NCBI RefSeq assembly: GCF_003263515.1
Contig: NZ_JYDE01000015.1
Coordinates: 62,001 to 126,000 of the forward strand
Source of the DNA: Rahnella inusitata
GTDB taxonomy: Bacteria; Pseudomonadota; Gammaproteobacteria; Enterobacterales; Enterobacteriaceae
Length of the DNA stretch: 64,000 bases
Reading direction: 5' to 3'
Shown here piece by piece: positions 9,928 through 20,751 of this stretch. Position 1 is the first letter of the stretch. Every line of letters starts with the position of its first letter. The translations under genes and the position numbers were made by a program. The notes under the pieces are model-generated. The model did not search any database and had not been told where the DNA came from. It saw only the letters and a program-made list of their open reading frames with translations.

Positions 9928-10785
9928 GTGAAAGCTGACAACCCCTTCGATCTTATATTACCCGCCGCTACAGCTAAAGTTGCTGAAGATGCCGGCGTTT
10001 ATAAAGCCACCAAACAGCCGTTAAAAACGTTCTTTTTAGCCATTACTGCTGGCGTCTTTATTTCTATTGCCTTTGCTTTTTATATCACTTCAACCACCGG
10101 CACTGGGACCGTTCCTTTTGGTCTGGCAAAACTGGTCGGGGGCATCTGCTTCTCACTGGGTTTGATGCTGGTCGTCGTGTGTGGTGCAGACCTGTTCACT
10201 TCCACTGTGCTGATTGTTATTGCTAAAGCCAGCGGGCGTATCACCTGGGGACAACTGGCACGCAACTGGGCCAATGTCTATATTGGCAACCTGATCGGCG
10301 CACTGTTCTTTGTCGCCCTGATTTGGTTCTCCGGTGAGTACATGGTCGATAACGGTTTGTGGGGGCTCAACGTTCTGCAAACAGCCGACCATAAGATGCA
10401 TCACACCTTTGTGGAAGCGGTATGTCTTGGGATTTTGGCTAACCTGATGGTTTGCCTGGCTGTCTGGATGAGTTACTCCGGCCGCAGCCTGATGGATAAA
10501 ATGTTTGCGATGATTCTGCCGGTGGCCATGTTTGTCGCCAGCGGCTTCGAACACAGTATTGCCAACATGTTCATGATCCCGTTAGGTATCGTCATTAAGA
10601 ACTTTGCAACACCCGAATTTTGGCAAGCAGTCGGTACTACGCCTGCACAATTTGCAGAACTGAACGTCACTAACTTTATCATCGATAACCTCATCCCTGT
10701 GACCATAGGTAACATCATTGGTGGCGGTTTGCTGGTAGGGTTAACGTACTGGGTCATATATCTTCGCGATGAGAAAAATCACTGA
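9928..10785 (+). CDS. focA: Formate channel FocA (formate-nitrite transporter family)
   Basis: This 285-residue protein has the length and sequence of E. coli FocA. The start is GTG at 9928 ([14 protein letters not shown]), preceded by AGAG. It has six membrane segments. The FNT family signature [10 protein letters not shown] lies around residue 88 and the pore histidine motif [10 protein letters not shown] at about 206, where the conserved His gates formate passage. The protein forms a pentamer in the inner membrane, exporting or importing formate made by pyruvate formate-lyase. It is the first gene of the focA-pflB operon, 74 bases upstream of pflB. Confidence 0.98.
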   Translation: MKADNPFDLILPAATAKVAEDAGVYKATKQPLKTFFLAITAGVFISIAFAFYITSTTGTGTVPFGLAKLVGGICFSLGLMLVVVCGADLFTSTVLIVIAKASGRITWGQLARNWANVYIGNLIGALFFVALIWFSGEYMVDNGLWGLNVLQTADHKMHHTFVEAVCLGILANLMVCLAVWMSYSGRSLMDKMFAMILPVAMFVASGFEHSIANMFMIPLGIVIKNFATPEFWQAVGTTPAQFAELNVTNFIIDNLIPVTIGNIIGGGLLVGLTYWVIYLRDEKNH

Positions 10786-10859
10786 TTCAACGTGGATTCT
10801 CGTTACGACAGTTTTACACGCGATTTTTAAAGAAATCCAAATTAGAAGGTAGGTGCAAG

Positions 10860-12220
<1,361 letters not shown>

Positions 12221-12224
<4 letters not shown>

Positions 12225-13141
12225 AAATCCAGGTTGGCCCGAAAGAAGCGCCAATGATGGATACCGTGCTGGACTATGACAAAGTCATGGATCGCATGGA
12301 TCACTTCATGGACTGGTTGGCTAAACAGTACGTGACTGCCCTGAACATCATTCACTTTATGCATGACAAATACAGCTACGAAGCTGCATTGATGGCACTG
12401 CATGACCGTGATGTTTATCGCACTATGGCGTGTGGTATCGCAGGTCTGTCCGTTGCTGCTGACTCCCTGTCTGCAATCAAATACGCCAAAGTTAGCACCA
12501 TCCGTGACGAAGACGGCCTGGCTATCGACTTCAAAATTGAAGGCGAATATCCACAGTTCGGTAACAACGATTCTCGCGTAGATGATATCGCTTGTGACCT
12601 GGTAGAACGTTTCATGAAGAAAATTCAGAAACTGCGTACCTACCGTGGCGCTGTAGCAACTCAGTCTGTTCTGACGATCACCTCTAACGTGGTTTATGGT
12701 AAGAAAACCGGTAACACTCCAGACGGTCGTCGTGCTGGTGCTCCATTCGGTCCAGGTGCTAACCCAATGCACGGTCGTGATCAGAAAGGTGCCGTTGCCT
12801 CCCTGACCTCCGTTGCTAAACTGCCGTTTGCTTACGCTAAAGATGGTATTTCTTATACCTTCTCCATCGTTCCAAATGCGCTGGGTAAAGATGATGATGT
12901 TCGTAAAGCGAACCTCGCGGGTTTGATGGATGGTTACTTCCACCACGAAGCTTCCATCGAAGGTGGCCAACACCTGAACGTGAACGTAATGAACCGTGAA
13001 ATGCTGTTAGATGCGATGGAACACCCTGAGAACTATCCTCAGCTGACCATCCGCGTTTCTGGTTACGCTGTACGTTTCAACTCTCTGACTAAAGAACAGC
13101 AGCAAGACGTTATTACCCGTACTTTCACCAAGTCACTGTAA
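12221..13141 (+). CDS. pflB: Pyruvate formate-lyase, C-terminal 306 residues with glycyl radical domain
   Basis: This frame covers residues 455-760 of pyruvate formate-lyase. It carries the glycyl radical site RVSGYAVRF; the radical glycine is residue 281 of this frame, equal to 735 of the joined protein counting the start Met, which is Gly734 of the mature E. coli enzyme. The sequence is strongly conserved to its end (TRTFTKSL). It begins with ATG in the -1 frame relative to the upstream part, overlapping its TGA. The two parts add up to exactly 760 residues, so one base is the only lesion. Start ATG 12221 is the first possible one; whether it is used is unknown. Confidence 0.82.
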
Positions 13142-13170
13142 TAGCTAAATCTCTGGTTTAGTTGATAAAA

Positions 13171-13196
13171 AAGGCTCCACACTGTGGAGCCTTTGT
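13171..13196 (+). terminator. Intrinsic terminator after pflB
   Basis: An 11-bp near-perfect palindrome (AAGGCTCCACA and complement) with a minimal loop is followed by a T-rich tract. It lies 30 bases after the pflB stop and separates it from pflA. Confidence 0.85.
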
Positions 13197-13410
13197 TTCA
13201 TCCGCCCTATCCTTTACTGTCTGTCCGACAGTCTGTTTTGCCAGAGCGCTATGATTGTGGACCTCTGGCAAAGCAGTTCCGGCCATCGCTGGCAATCAAC
13301 CTTATTGATTGTCTGGTATCATAAACAGATAGAACCCAGTTTATCTCTGCCAGGCCAGCATCCGCACTTTTAGACTGCTATTCATTGGTCAATATGGAGA
13401 ATAACCCGCA

Positions 13411-14151
13411 ATGTCAGTTCAAGGTCGAATCCACTCATATGAGTCCTGTGGCACCGTAGACGGCCCAGGTATCCGATTCATTGTTTTCTTCCAGGGTTGC
13501 CTGATGCGTTGCATGTATTGCCATAACCGCGATACCTGGGACACCCACGGCGGCAAAGAAATCAATGTCGAAGATTTAATGAAAGAAGTGGTGACCTATC
13601 GCCACTTTATGAATGCATCCGGCGGCGGTGTTACTGCCTCTGGCGGGGAAGCCATCCTTCAGGCTGAGTTCGTGCGTGACTGGTTCCGTGCCTGCCAGAA
13701 AGAAGGAATCAATACTTGCCTGGATACCAACGGTTTTGTCCGCCGTTACGACCCGGTAATCGATGAATTGCTTGATGCGTCCGATCTGGTCATGCTCGAC
13801 CTGAAACAGATGAACGATGACATTCACCAGAATCTGGTCGGCGTCTCGAACCACCGCACGCTGGATTTTGCCCGTTATCTGGCGAAACGTAATCAGCGCA
13901 CGTGGATCCGTTACGTCGTGGTGCCGGGATGGTCTGATGATGATGAGTCGGCACATAAACTCGGTGAATTCACCAAAGACATGACCAACATCGAGAAAAT
14001 TGAACTGCTGCCTTATCACGAACTGGGTAAGCACAAATGGACCGCGATGGGTGAGAAGTATGGTCTGGACGGTGTAAACCCGCCCACCACAGAAATCATG
14101 GACAGAGTGAAAAACATCCTTGCCAGTTACGGGCATAAAGTTATTTACTGA
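13411..14151 (+). CDS. pflA: Pyruvate formate-lyase activating enzyme (radical SAM)
   Basis: This 246-residue protein matches E. coli PflA in length. The radical-SAM cluster motif CLMRCMYC (CxxxCxxC) is at residues 30-37 and [11 protein letters not shown] near 70. It cleaves S-adenosylmethionine to place the radical on the PflB glycine under anaerobiosis, so it is the direct partner of the split gene upstream. TGGAGA precedes ATG 13411. The 214 bases between the pflB terminator and this start give it room for its own promoter; they include a perfect AATCAA-N5-TTGATT inverted repeat at 13294-13310, in the opposite order to an FNR site. Confidence 0.98.
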   Translation: MSVQGRIHSYESCGTVDGPGIRFIVFFQGCLMRCMYCHNRDTWDTHGGKEINVEDLMKEVVTYRHFMNASGGGVTASGGEAILQAEFVRDWFRACQKEGINTCLDTNGFVRRYDPVIDELLDASDLVMLDLKQMNDDIHQNLVGVSNHRTLDFARYLAKRNQRTWIRYVVVPGWSDDDESAHKLGEFTKDMTNIEKIELLPYHELGKHKWTAMGEKYGLDGVNPPTTEIMDRVKNILASYGHKVIY

Positions 14152-14170
14152 TGCCCAATGCAATGCAAAA

Positions 14171-14197
14171 AAAGACGCCATTTACGGCGTCTTTTTT
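14171..14197 (+). terminator. Intrinsic terminator after pflA (probably bidirectional)
   Basis: A 9-bp perfect stem (AAAGACGCC/GGCGTCTTT) with a 6-base loop and a T-run on both strands lies between the convergent genes pflA and ycaD. Confidence 0.9.
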
Positions 14198-14223
14198 ATT
14201 GGGAGCGGCGGAGAACCTTAAGA

Positions 14224-15369
14224 TTACGCGGCTGCCACCGGATTGTGACTCTTGTCGGCTTTACGCATCAGCATCACCAGATACACCAGTGAAACGACGG
14301 CAATCATCACAAACAGCAGGCGGTCAGAATAGCTCTGCATGAGCATTGCCGTCATGGTTGGCCCGGCAAGGCTGCCGAGTGTGTAGCTCATCAGCAGCGC
14401 CTGATTCATGGCAACCAGCTCTTCTGAACTGACCTTTTCACAGGCCCATGACATCGCGACCGGATACAGCGTGAAACCAGCGCACCCAAGAATGAATAAC
14501 GTCGGTGCCATCGCATAACCACTGAGCATAGCAATGCTGCCGAGGATCACGCAAAAAATCTGAATGCGCAACACCATCAGGCGACCATAGCGGTCTGCCA
14601 GACGGCCGACCGGCCATTGCCCGATGATCCCGGCGCTGACCAGCAACGCCATCCAGTAACCCACATCCGCATCGCTCATACCCTGATGCGCCAAAAACAA
14701 CGGCATCAGGCCATACAACGAGCCGAGCACGATGCCGGAAATAATGCAGCCATTGATCCCAAGGCGCGCATTACGGCGGCGGAACATCGGCAGAACCGAA
14801 TGACGCGGCTCTTCGCTGTCCTGATTTTCAAGATGTGCAAACAGCAATGGCAGCATGGCGATCACGATAAGCGAGGTAACCCACGGCAATACACTGAATA
14901 ACGACGTTGGTACTGTTCCGACCAATAACTGCCCGACGACGGTACCGATGTAATACATGATCATATATGCCGCCAGCAGTTGCCCACGGTTCTTCACCGT
15001 TCCGCTGCGCATCAGCGCACTTTCCACGACCACCCAAATGAGCGCACAGCCTACACCGGCTACAAAACGCGCCCCGATCCAGCTCCAGAAACTCATGGAA
15101 AGCGCCAGACCCGCTGTCGCAACCGCAAACAGGAAGCACGAGAAATAGTAGCTGCGATTAAAACCGAACCGTTTTATCAGGCCGCCAGCAATCAGCGTCC
15201 CCAGTAAATTACCGGTGAAATACGATGAACTGACAAGGCCCACCTGCCATGTCGGCAGCTGCTCATGGCTGAGCCATAATGGGACCAGCGTGTTTAAGAC
15301 GGCGATAGAAATCGTCAGCAGAAGGAGTCCGCACAGCAGCAGAAAAACGGGACGGGAATAGGCGGACAT
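14224..15369 (-). CDS. ycaD: MFS transporter YcaD
   Basis: This 381-residue, 12-span major facilitator protein matches E. coli YcaD (382). The loop 2-3 MFS signature is seen as [13 protein letters not shown] near 62-74, and the second-half equivalent [10 protein letters not shown] near 255. [18 protein letters not shown] marks the start of helix 7. The substrate is not known for this YcaD subgroup. It is in the same neighbourhood as in E. coli (between pflA and the dms genes) and is transcribed toward pflA. Confidence 0.94.
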   Translation of the reverse strand: MSAYSRPVFLLLCGLLLLTISIAVLNTLVPLWLSHEQLPTWQVGLVSSSYFTGNLLGTLIAGGLIKRFGFNRSYYFSCFLFAVATAGLALSMSFWSWIGARFVAGVGCALIWVVVESALMRSGTVKNRGQLLAAYMIMYYIGTVVGQLLVGTVPTSLFSVLPWVTSLIVIAMLPLLFAHLENQDSEEPRHSVLPMFRRRNARLGINGCIISGIVLGSLYGLMPLFLAHQGMSDADVGYWMALLVSAGIIGQWPVGRLADRYGRLMVLRIQIFCVILGSIAMLSGYAMAPTLFILGCAGFTLYPVAMSWACEKVSSEELVAMNQALLMSYTLGSLAGPTMTAMLMQSYSDRLLFVMIAVVSLVYLVMLMRKADKSHNPVAAA

Positions 15370-15502
15370 AGGGCGTTGACGACCACAAAGACGAAGAAAT
15401 TGCGCGCATCATGCCACCGGCGCAATAAAAGTCAATCTGGCGAAAGGAGGCCTGAGCACAATCTGGATGACGATGATTGAAATCGTTAATCAAGCGCTGC
15501 AA

Positions 15503-16057
15503 TTAGGAATCATGAAGCTTTAATGACAAACGGATATCGCCATGATAACAAACGAGTTTACATTTTCCGCAACCATCGCATTTTTCCGTATCGACAGAGG
15601 GCTGATTCTGTTGATTAAAAAATATTGCCGTGCGCGGGCACCCAATTTCGCACATCCGGCACAGGTCATCCATGCGTCCCAGACATTGCGGCAGGATAAC
15701 AGGTCTCAATCCTGTATCCCCTTGTAAGGAAATATCCAGCGCCCCACTCTCGCAAGCTTGCGTACAGGCACCACAAAAATCGCACTCCGCGTGTTCGATA
15801 CTCAGGGCGACTTTATCTTGCTCAATTCGCAGGATCCCCACAGGGCAGGCTTCAGTACATTTTCCGCAGCCATTACAAAGCAGCAGGAACTGAGGCTCTG
15901 CCAGCGCCTGCGGCGGACGGGGTAACGGGCGCTGCAACGGTGGCGTCGCAGGCACCGCAGCCTGTTCAATTGTCTGCTTTCCTGACGCCAGCAGGCCGCG
16001 AAACAATCCGCGACGACTGACGTTACGGTTGCCCATCCGGCCTTGTGAATCGCTCAT
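15503..16057 (-). CDS. NapF-like ferredoxin (four 4Fe-4S motifs), last gene of the dms operon
   Basis: This 184-residue protein starts with a twin-arginine-like NVSRRGLFRGLL, as NapF does. It then has four cysteine clusters: CNGCGKCTEACP (about 78), CDFCGACTQACE (about 112), CRMCEIGCP (about 146) and CDGCGKCKLVC (about 168). NapF proteins act in the cytoplasm in maturation of periplasmic molybdoenzymes. Its start overlaps the dmsD stop by one base (TGATG), implying translational coupling, so it probably assists maturation or electron supply of the DMSO reductases here. E. coli dms and ynf operons lack this gene. No nap genes are in the window. Confidence 0.88.
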   Translation of the reverse strand: MSDSQGRMGNRNVSRRGLFRGLLASGKQTIEQAAVPATPPLQRPLPRPPQALAEPQFLLLCNGCGKCTEACPVGILRIEQDKVALSIEHAECDFCGACTQACESGALDISLQGDTGLRPVILPQCLGRMDDLCRMCEIGCPRTAIFFNQQNQPSVDTEKCDGCGKCKLVCYHGDIRLSLKLHDS

Positions 16058-16665
16058 CAGAAATAGAGCTTAGCTACAGGTGTTTCAATCGCCAGCGCCT
16101 GTTGCCAGCCAGCCAACGTCGATTCAGCGAGAATTGCCACACCGACATAAAACGGATGATCTGCTTTCTGACGCAATAATTCGAGATAGCGACCTGCCCA
16201 CGGCAGTAAATGCACCGTCAGAAACGAGTTCAGCAATGACGGTGAATTCTCCGCCAGCCATGCACACATCATCAGCATCAGTCCGATATGGTCTTCAGGT
16301 TCTGCCTGCGTAAGCTGCGGCCCGATATGGTTTTCGCGCATCCACTGACGTAATGCCAGCGTGGAATCACCAAACACCACCGATTCTTTATCCAGATACA
16401 CTGAACCCCACGGTGGGGCCGGTAAGGCGTACGGCCCTATAAACAGGCGCTGATAGGCATCGTCGATACTTTCTTCTGCACTTTCAGTCTGACTTAACAT
16501 TTCCGTGGCCTGTGCTTTCGCATCTTCTGTAGCACAGGGCCACAGCGGTGCCCAGTCACTGCTTTTCAGTAAGGCGACGAGGGGCTGAACTTCTTGCGAT
16601 CCTGGCGGATAGAACAGCGTCGCGCCTAAAATCTTTCCGGTTAAACTGATAGATTCTGCTGACAT
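16057..16665 (-). CDS. dmsD: Tat proofreading chaperone DmsD
   Basis: This 202-residue, all-helical TorD/DmsD-family protein matches E. coli DmsD (204). The family core is visible: DDAYQRLFIGPYALPAPPWGSVYLDKE spread over about 65-92, and EPEDHIGLMLMMCAWL around 120. It binds the twin-arginine leader of the DMSO reductase catalytic subunit and holds back export until the molybdopterin cofactor is inserted. Here it has two potential clients, the tandem DmsA-type proteins. It lies 71 bases after dmsC, with a hairpin (GAACGCG/CGCGTTC) in the gap, and overlaps the ferredoxin gene by one base. Confidence 0.94.
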   Translation of the reverse strand: MSAESISLTGKILGATLFYPPGSQEVQPLVALLKSSDWAPLWPCATEDAKAQATEMLSQTESAEESIDDAYQRLFIGPYALPAPPWGSVYLDKESVVFGDSTLALRQWMRENHIGPQLTQAEPEDHIGLMLMMCAWLAENSPSLLNSFLTVHLLPWAGRYLELLRQKADHPFYVGVAILAESTLAGWQQALAIETPVAKLYF

Positions 16666-16736
16666 AATTCACTCATTGTTGTGAGAACGCGCCACCTGCG
16701 GCAACGCGTTCCCTGACACTCATTACTGGCCGGTCA

Positions 16737-17594
16737 TTAACCGCTGACGGCCATACCCACAGTCATATGAAGCCCGTAGAAAATCACACGCCCGATCAGC
16801 TCACCGACGAAGACCAGCACAAAGGCCAGTATCATTGAGGCTAATGCCGGGCGCTTGCGCAGGATAAGCGGGCAGTACCAACAACCCAGGCCCAGAACAA
16901 TCAGCACCAGCCGCCACGCAGATAATGTGCCGTATTGCGGGATGAGTGTGGAAGCCGCCTGAACGGAGCTGTGGATGTCCGCCAGACCGGCGCTTTGCAT
17001 CACGACCACCGCCATGCTCACCACCAGTGCAATAAGGCTGATCGCCGGTAGCAAACGCAAACCGCAGCCACTAATGTTAGCACCGCGCAGCAGCAAATAG
17101 CCGAGCACCGGACCGCCGATAAGCACCGTCAGGCCGAAGTGGAACGCGGTATAGACGTTATCCCATGTAGGCACCGTACTGATTTCATAAACACGGCACA
17201 TCGCGTAAACAAAACCGACACCCGCCAGCATGGTGATCACCAGCCAGATTTTGCCCAGCGCACGCGGCATTTTGTTGATCATTGCCAGCAGCCAGTAAAT
17301 GCCACCCAGCGCGAAGAACAGTGAACCGCTGCCGATTTCATTACTCAGCGGTGAAGCACCGAGACGATTAAGCGAATTGAAAGCACGCAGCGGCGAGCCG
17401 AGGTGCAGAACAGAGGCGATAAACGCCACCGCCATCAGCACCCACAGAAAGAACATCGAGAGATGAATACGACGATGTTCTTCCACGGAGCGGTGAGTCA
17501 GCAGCGCAATGGCCAGCACGATAAAGGCCCCTACAACGCACTGCCCCAATACAGTAAAGACCATTAAAGGCCATTCATGCCATCCGTTTCCCAT
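16737..17594 (-). CDS. dmsC: DMSO reductase membrane anchor subunit DmsC
   Basis: This 285-residue protein has eight membrane segments and matches E. coli DmsC (287). It anchors DmsAB and oxidises menaquinol at the periplasmic face; the conserved LHLGSPLRAFNSLNR motif near 65 carries the histidine needed for quinol binding. Start ATG 17594 (MGNGWHEWPLMVF) was chosen over the longer frame by homology. Its ribosome site AAGGAGG lies inside the last codons of dmsB, and the two genes are separated by one base. Confidence 0.95.
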   Translation of the reverse strand: MGNGWHEWPLMVFTVLGQCVVGAFIVLAIALLTHRSVEEHRRIHLSMFFLWVLMAVAFIASVLHLGSPLRAFNSLNRLGASPLSNEIGSGSLFFALGGIYWLLAMINKMPRALGKIWLVITMLAGVGFVYAMCRVYEISTVPTWDNVYTAFHFGLTVLIGGPVLGYLLLRGANISGCGLRLLPAISLIALVVSMAVVVMQSAGLADIHSSVQAASTLIPQYGTLSAWRLVLIVLGLGCWYCPLILRKRPALASMILAFVLVFVGELIGRVIFYGLHMTVGMAVSG

Positions 17595-17595
17595 C

Positions 17596-18213
17596 TCAAA
17601 CCTCCTTAGGGTTAGCCAGATAACCCGTGGTATCACCTACAGGACGGCAATTCGCATTGGGTTTGATGACGATATTTGGGTGAGTGAAATGAGCAGCTGG
17701 CAGCGGTGCTACCTCCGCCAGATCACCGTATTTCGCACGCAACTCTTCAATAGGAGCCATATCCAGCGCGCGCAGCGGGCAGGATTCGACACAAATAGGT
17801 TTTTTACCGTCGGCAACGCGTTCATAGCAGCCGTCGCACTTGGTCATGTGGCCTTTAGCTTCGTTGTACTGTGGTGCGCCGTAAGGACAGGCCATATGGC
17901 AGTAACGACAGCCGATACATACGTCTTCGTTCACGACTACAAATCCGTCTTCGCGTTTATGCATAGCACCGCTCGGGCAGACTTTTGTACAGGCCGGATC
18001 GGCGCAGTGGTTGCATGAAATCGACAGATAATAGGCAAACACGTTCTGATTCCAGCCGTCACCGTCTTTTTGCCAGTCGCCACCGGCATATTCATAAATG
18101 CGGCGGAAACTGACGTCCGGGGTTAAATTCTTGAAATCTTTACAGGCCAGCTCACACGTTTTGCATCCAGTGCAGCGGCTTGAATCAATATAAAAACCAT
18201 ATTGAGTAGTCAT
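17596..18213 (-). CDS. dmsB: DMSO reductase iron-sulfur subunit DmsB
   Basis: This 205-residue protein matches DmsB of E. coli. Four 4Fe-4S binding clusters follow in order: CTGCKTCELAC (about 14), CNHCADPACTKVCP (about 67), CIGCRYCHMACP (about 99) and CDGCYER...CVESCP (about 126-147). It carries electrons from DmsC to the molybdenum subunit. There is only one such gene for two catalytic subunits, so both would have to share it. It ends LANPKEV, with the dmsC ribosome site embedded, and lies 11 bases after dmsA. Confidence 0.97.
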   Translation of the reverse strand: MTTQYGFYIDSSRCTGCKTCELACKDFKNLTPDVSFRRIYEYAGGDWQKDGDGWNQNVFAYYLSISCNHCADPACTKVCPSGAMHKREDGFVVVNEDVCIGCRYCHMACPYGAPQYNEAKGHMTKCDGCYERVADGKKPICVESCPLRALDMAPIEELRAKYGDLAEVAPLPAAHFTHPNIVIKPNANCRPVGDTTGYLANPKEV

Positions 18214-18224
18214 GTTTTACTCCT

Positions 18225-20669
18225 TTAAACCTTAGCCACTTGCACAAGGTTGGTGTGAGAGGGGTTACCTTTCGCCAGCGGTGAAGGTCTTTGAGACGTC
18301 AGTACGTTGATGCTACCCGCACGGTCGATTTTCTTGCTGTCCGGTGAATACCAGGCACCCTCGCCCAGCGCGACAACGCCAGGCATCATGCGCGGCGTGA
18401 CTTTCGCCGCAATATGCACTTCCCCGCGATCGTTAAAAATACGGATCATGTCGCCGTTTTTGATACCACGCTGACCGGCATCTAGCGGGTTGATCCACAT
18501 TTCCTGCCGGCAGGACGCCTTAAGTACATCTACGTTGCCGTAAGTTGAGTGAACGCGTGCTTTATAGTGGAAACCGGTCAGTTGCAGCGGATATTTGCTG
18601 GCAAGCGGATCGTCGTAGTTCTCAAAGCCCGCGGCGTACAGCGGCAGTGGATGGATTACGTCCTCTTTCGCGAGTTCCCACTCCGAGGCAATCTTTGCCA
18701 GTTCAGCGGAATAGATTTCGATTTTGCCGGACGGCGTGGTCAGCGGGTTGGCTATCGGATCTTCACGGAAGGCTTTGTAAGCCACATGATGCTGCTCGGG
18801 GTCACGTTTCTTGAACATGCCCTGTTGGCGGAAGGTGTCGAAATCGGGCAATTCTGGCAGGGCTTCGCGGGATTGCTGATACAGGTGACGCAGCCATTCT
18901 TCCTGCGTACGGCCTTCGGTAAATTTCTCTTCAACGCCCATTCGGCGTGATAACTCGGAGGTCATCTCGTAAATATTTTTACATTCGAAGCGCGGCTTGA
19001 TGACCTGATCGGCAAAAATGATGTAATCCATGTTGCCGCAGGACGCATCGAGACAGAAATCCATCTGCTCAGACGCCGTACAATCCGGCAGAATAATGTC
19101 CGCATATTTCGCCGAGGACGTCATGTGGTTATCAATCACCACAATCATTTCGCACTGTTTATCATCCTGCAAAATGTCATGTGTACGGTTGATATCAGAA
19201 TGCTGATTAATCAGGCAGTTACCGGCGTAGTTCCAGATAAACTTGATCGGCACATCCAGTTTCTCCTTCCCGCGCACACCGTCTTTGGTCGCGGTCATTT
19301 CAGGCCCACGCGCGATAGCATCGGTCCACATGAACATGGAAATACTGGTCTGCACCGGATTATCAAAGGCAGGCATACGGACAAACGGGATTTCGTACGA
19401 GCCTTCGCGTGCGCCGGAATTACCGCCGTTCACACCGACATTACCGGTCAGGATCGCCAGCATCGCGATAGCGCGGGTCGCTACTTCGCCGTTTGAGTGA
19501 CGCTGCGGTCCCCAGCCCTGAGTGATGAACGCCGGTTTTACCTGACCAATTTCACGCCCCAGCCTGACGATTTTATCCGCCGAAATACCGGTGATTTTTG
19601 CCGCCCACGCCGGCGTTTTGGCTATGCCATCCGGGCCATCCCCCAGAATGTAAGCTTTATAATGGGCATTCTCCGGCACACCAGCGGGTAAGGTTTTCTG
19701 GTCGTAACCGACGCAATATTTATCGAGGAACGGCTGATCGACCAGATTTTCGGTGATCATGACGTGGGCAAGTGCCGCAGCCAGTGCGCCATCAGTACCC
19801 GGACGAATCGGTACCCACTCGTCTTCACGGCCTGCACCGGTATCGGTATAACGCGGATCGACAATGATCATGCGCGCGTTTGAACGCTGACGCGCCTGCT
19901 CCAGATAGTAGGTAACGCCACCGCCACTCATGCGTGTTTCGCCTGGATTATTACCGAACAACACCACCAGTTTGCTGTTTTCAATATCAGACGGACTGTT
20001 GCCGTCGGCCCAGCCACCGTAGGTGTAATTCAGACCGGCCGCAATCTGTGCTGAGCTGTAATCACCGTAATGATTCAGATAACCGCCACAACAGTTCATC
20101 AGACGAGCGATCAGCGTTTTGCCCGGCGGCCACGAACGGGTCATGGTGCCGCCCAATGTGCCGGTGCCGTAATTGAGGTAAATCGCCTCGTTACCGTAGC
20201 GATGAATGATATCTTTCAGGCTGCCTGCAAGCGTATCGAAGGCTTCATCCCAGCTGATTTGTTTGAATTTTCCCTCACCGCGCTTACCGACGCGCTTCAT
20301 CGGGTATTTCAGACGATCCGGGTTGTACACGCGGCGGCGCATGGACCGCCCGCGCAGACAGGCACGAACCTGATGCAGCGCGTCATAATTATCGTCACCG
20401 GTATTGTCCGTTTCGACGTAACGAATTTCGCCATCCACCACGTGCATGCGCAGCGGGCAACGGCTGCCACAGTTAACCGTACAAGCGCTCCAGACGATTT
20501 TCTCGTCCGCCACTTTGGCTGACGCAGGGATATTTTCTGCACGCAATGATTTGAACGGCAGTGATATTCCGCCGATCGCCGCTGCCATTCCGGCGAGCGT
20601 GGTTCCTTTTACCAGACTGCGGCGGGAGATCCCGCTCTGATCTGGTTGACTGCTTTTTGAATCCGACAT
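18225..20669 (-). CDS. dmsA: DMSO reductase catalytic subunit DmsA (second of two tandem copies)
   Basis: This 814-residue molybdenum bis-MGD enzyme has a Tat leader ISRRSLVKGTTLAG (residues 14-27) and the FS0 cluster CTVNCGSRC near 62. The putative Mo-ligand serine lies in HYGDYSSAQIAAGL near 200, a DmsA-type sequence. WGPQRHSNGE near 385 and the C-terminal TNLVQVAKV complete the family pattern. It reduces DMSO and similar S- or N-oxides anaerobically. It lies 11 bases before dmsB and 82 bases after the paralogous gene. The DYSSAQI version suggests it is the true DmsA of the pair. Confidence 0.95.
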   Translation of the reverse strand: MSDSKSSQPDQSGISRRSLVKGTTLAGMAAAIGGISLPFKSLRAENIPASAKVADEKIVWSACTVNCGSRCPLRMHVVDGEIRYVETDNTGDDNYDALHQVRACLRGRSMRRRVYNPDRLKYPMKRVGKRGEGKFKQISWDEAFDTLAGSLKDIIHRYGNEAIYLNYGTGTLGGTMTRSWPPGKTLIARLMNCCGGYLNHYGDYSSAQIAAGLNYTYGGWADGNSPSDIENSKLVVLFGNNPGETRMSGGGVTYYLEQARQRSNARMIIVDPRYTDTGAGREDEWVPIRPGTDGALAAALAHVMITENLVDQPFLDKYCVGYDQKTLPAGVPENAHYKAYILGDGPDGIAKTPAWAAKITGISADKIVRLGREIGQVKPAFITQGWGPQRHSNGEVATRAIAMLAILTGNVGVNGGNSGAREGSYEIPFVRMPAFDNPVQTSISMFMWTDAIARGPEMTATKDGVRGKEKLDVPIKFIWNYAGNCLINQHSDINRTHDILQDDKQCEMIVVIDNHMTSSAKYADIILPDCTASEQMDFCLDASCGNMDYIIFADQVIKPRFECKNIYEMTSELSRRMGVEEKFTEGRTQEEWLRHLYQQSREALPELPDFDTFRQQGMFKKRDPEQHHVAYKAFREDPIANPLTTPSGKIEIYSAELAKIASEWELAKEDVIHPLPLYAAGFENYDDPLASKYPLQLTGFHYKARVHSTYGNVDVLKASCRQEMWINPLDAGQRGIKNGDMIRIFNDRGEVHIAAKVTPRMMPGVVALGEGAWYSPDSKKIDRAGSINVLTSQRPSPLAKGNPSHTNLVQVAKV

Positions 20670-20751
20670 GACTTACTCCGCTACGCCTCCGGTTAGGGAG
20701 GCGAAAATTAACAATCGTTTCATCGAGCCAGGCTCTTAGTCCGTAGCTTCT

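Noticed and set aside
13294-13310. AATCAA-N5-TTGATT palindrome upstream of pflA as an FNR site
   Set aside because: The half sites are in the reverse order and the spacer is five, so it does not fit the FNR consensus TTGAT-N4-ATCAA.
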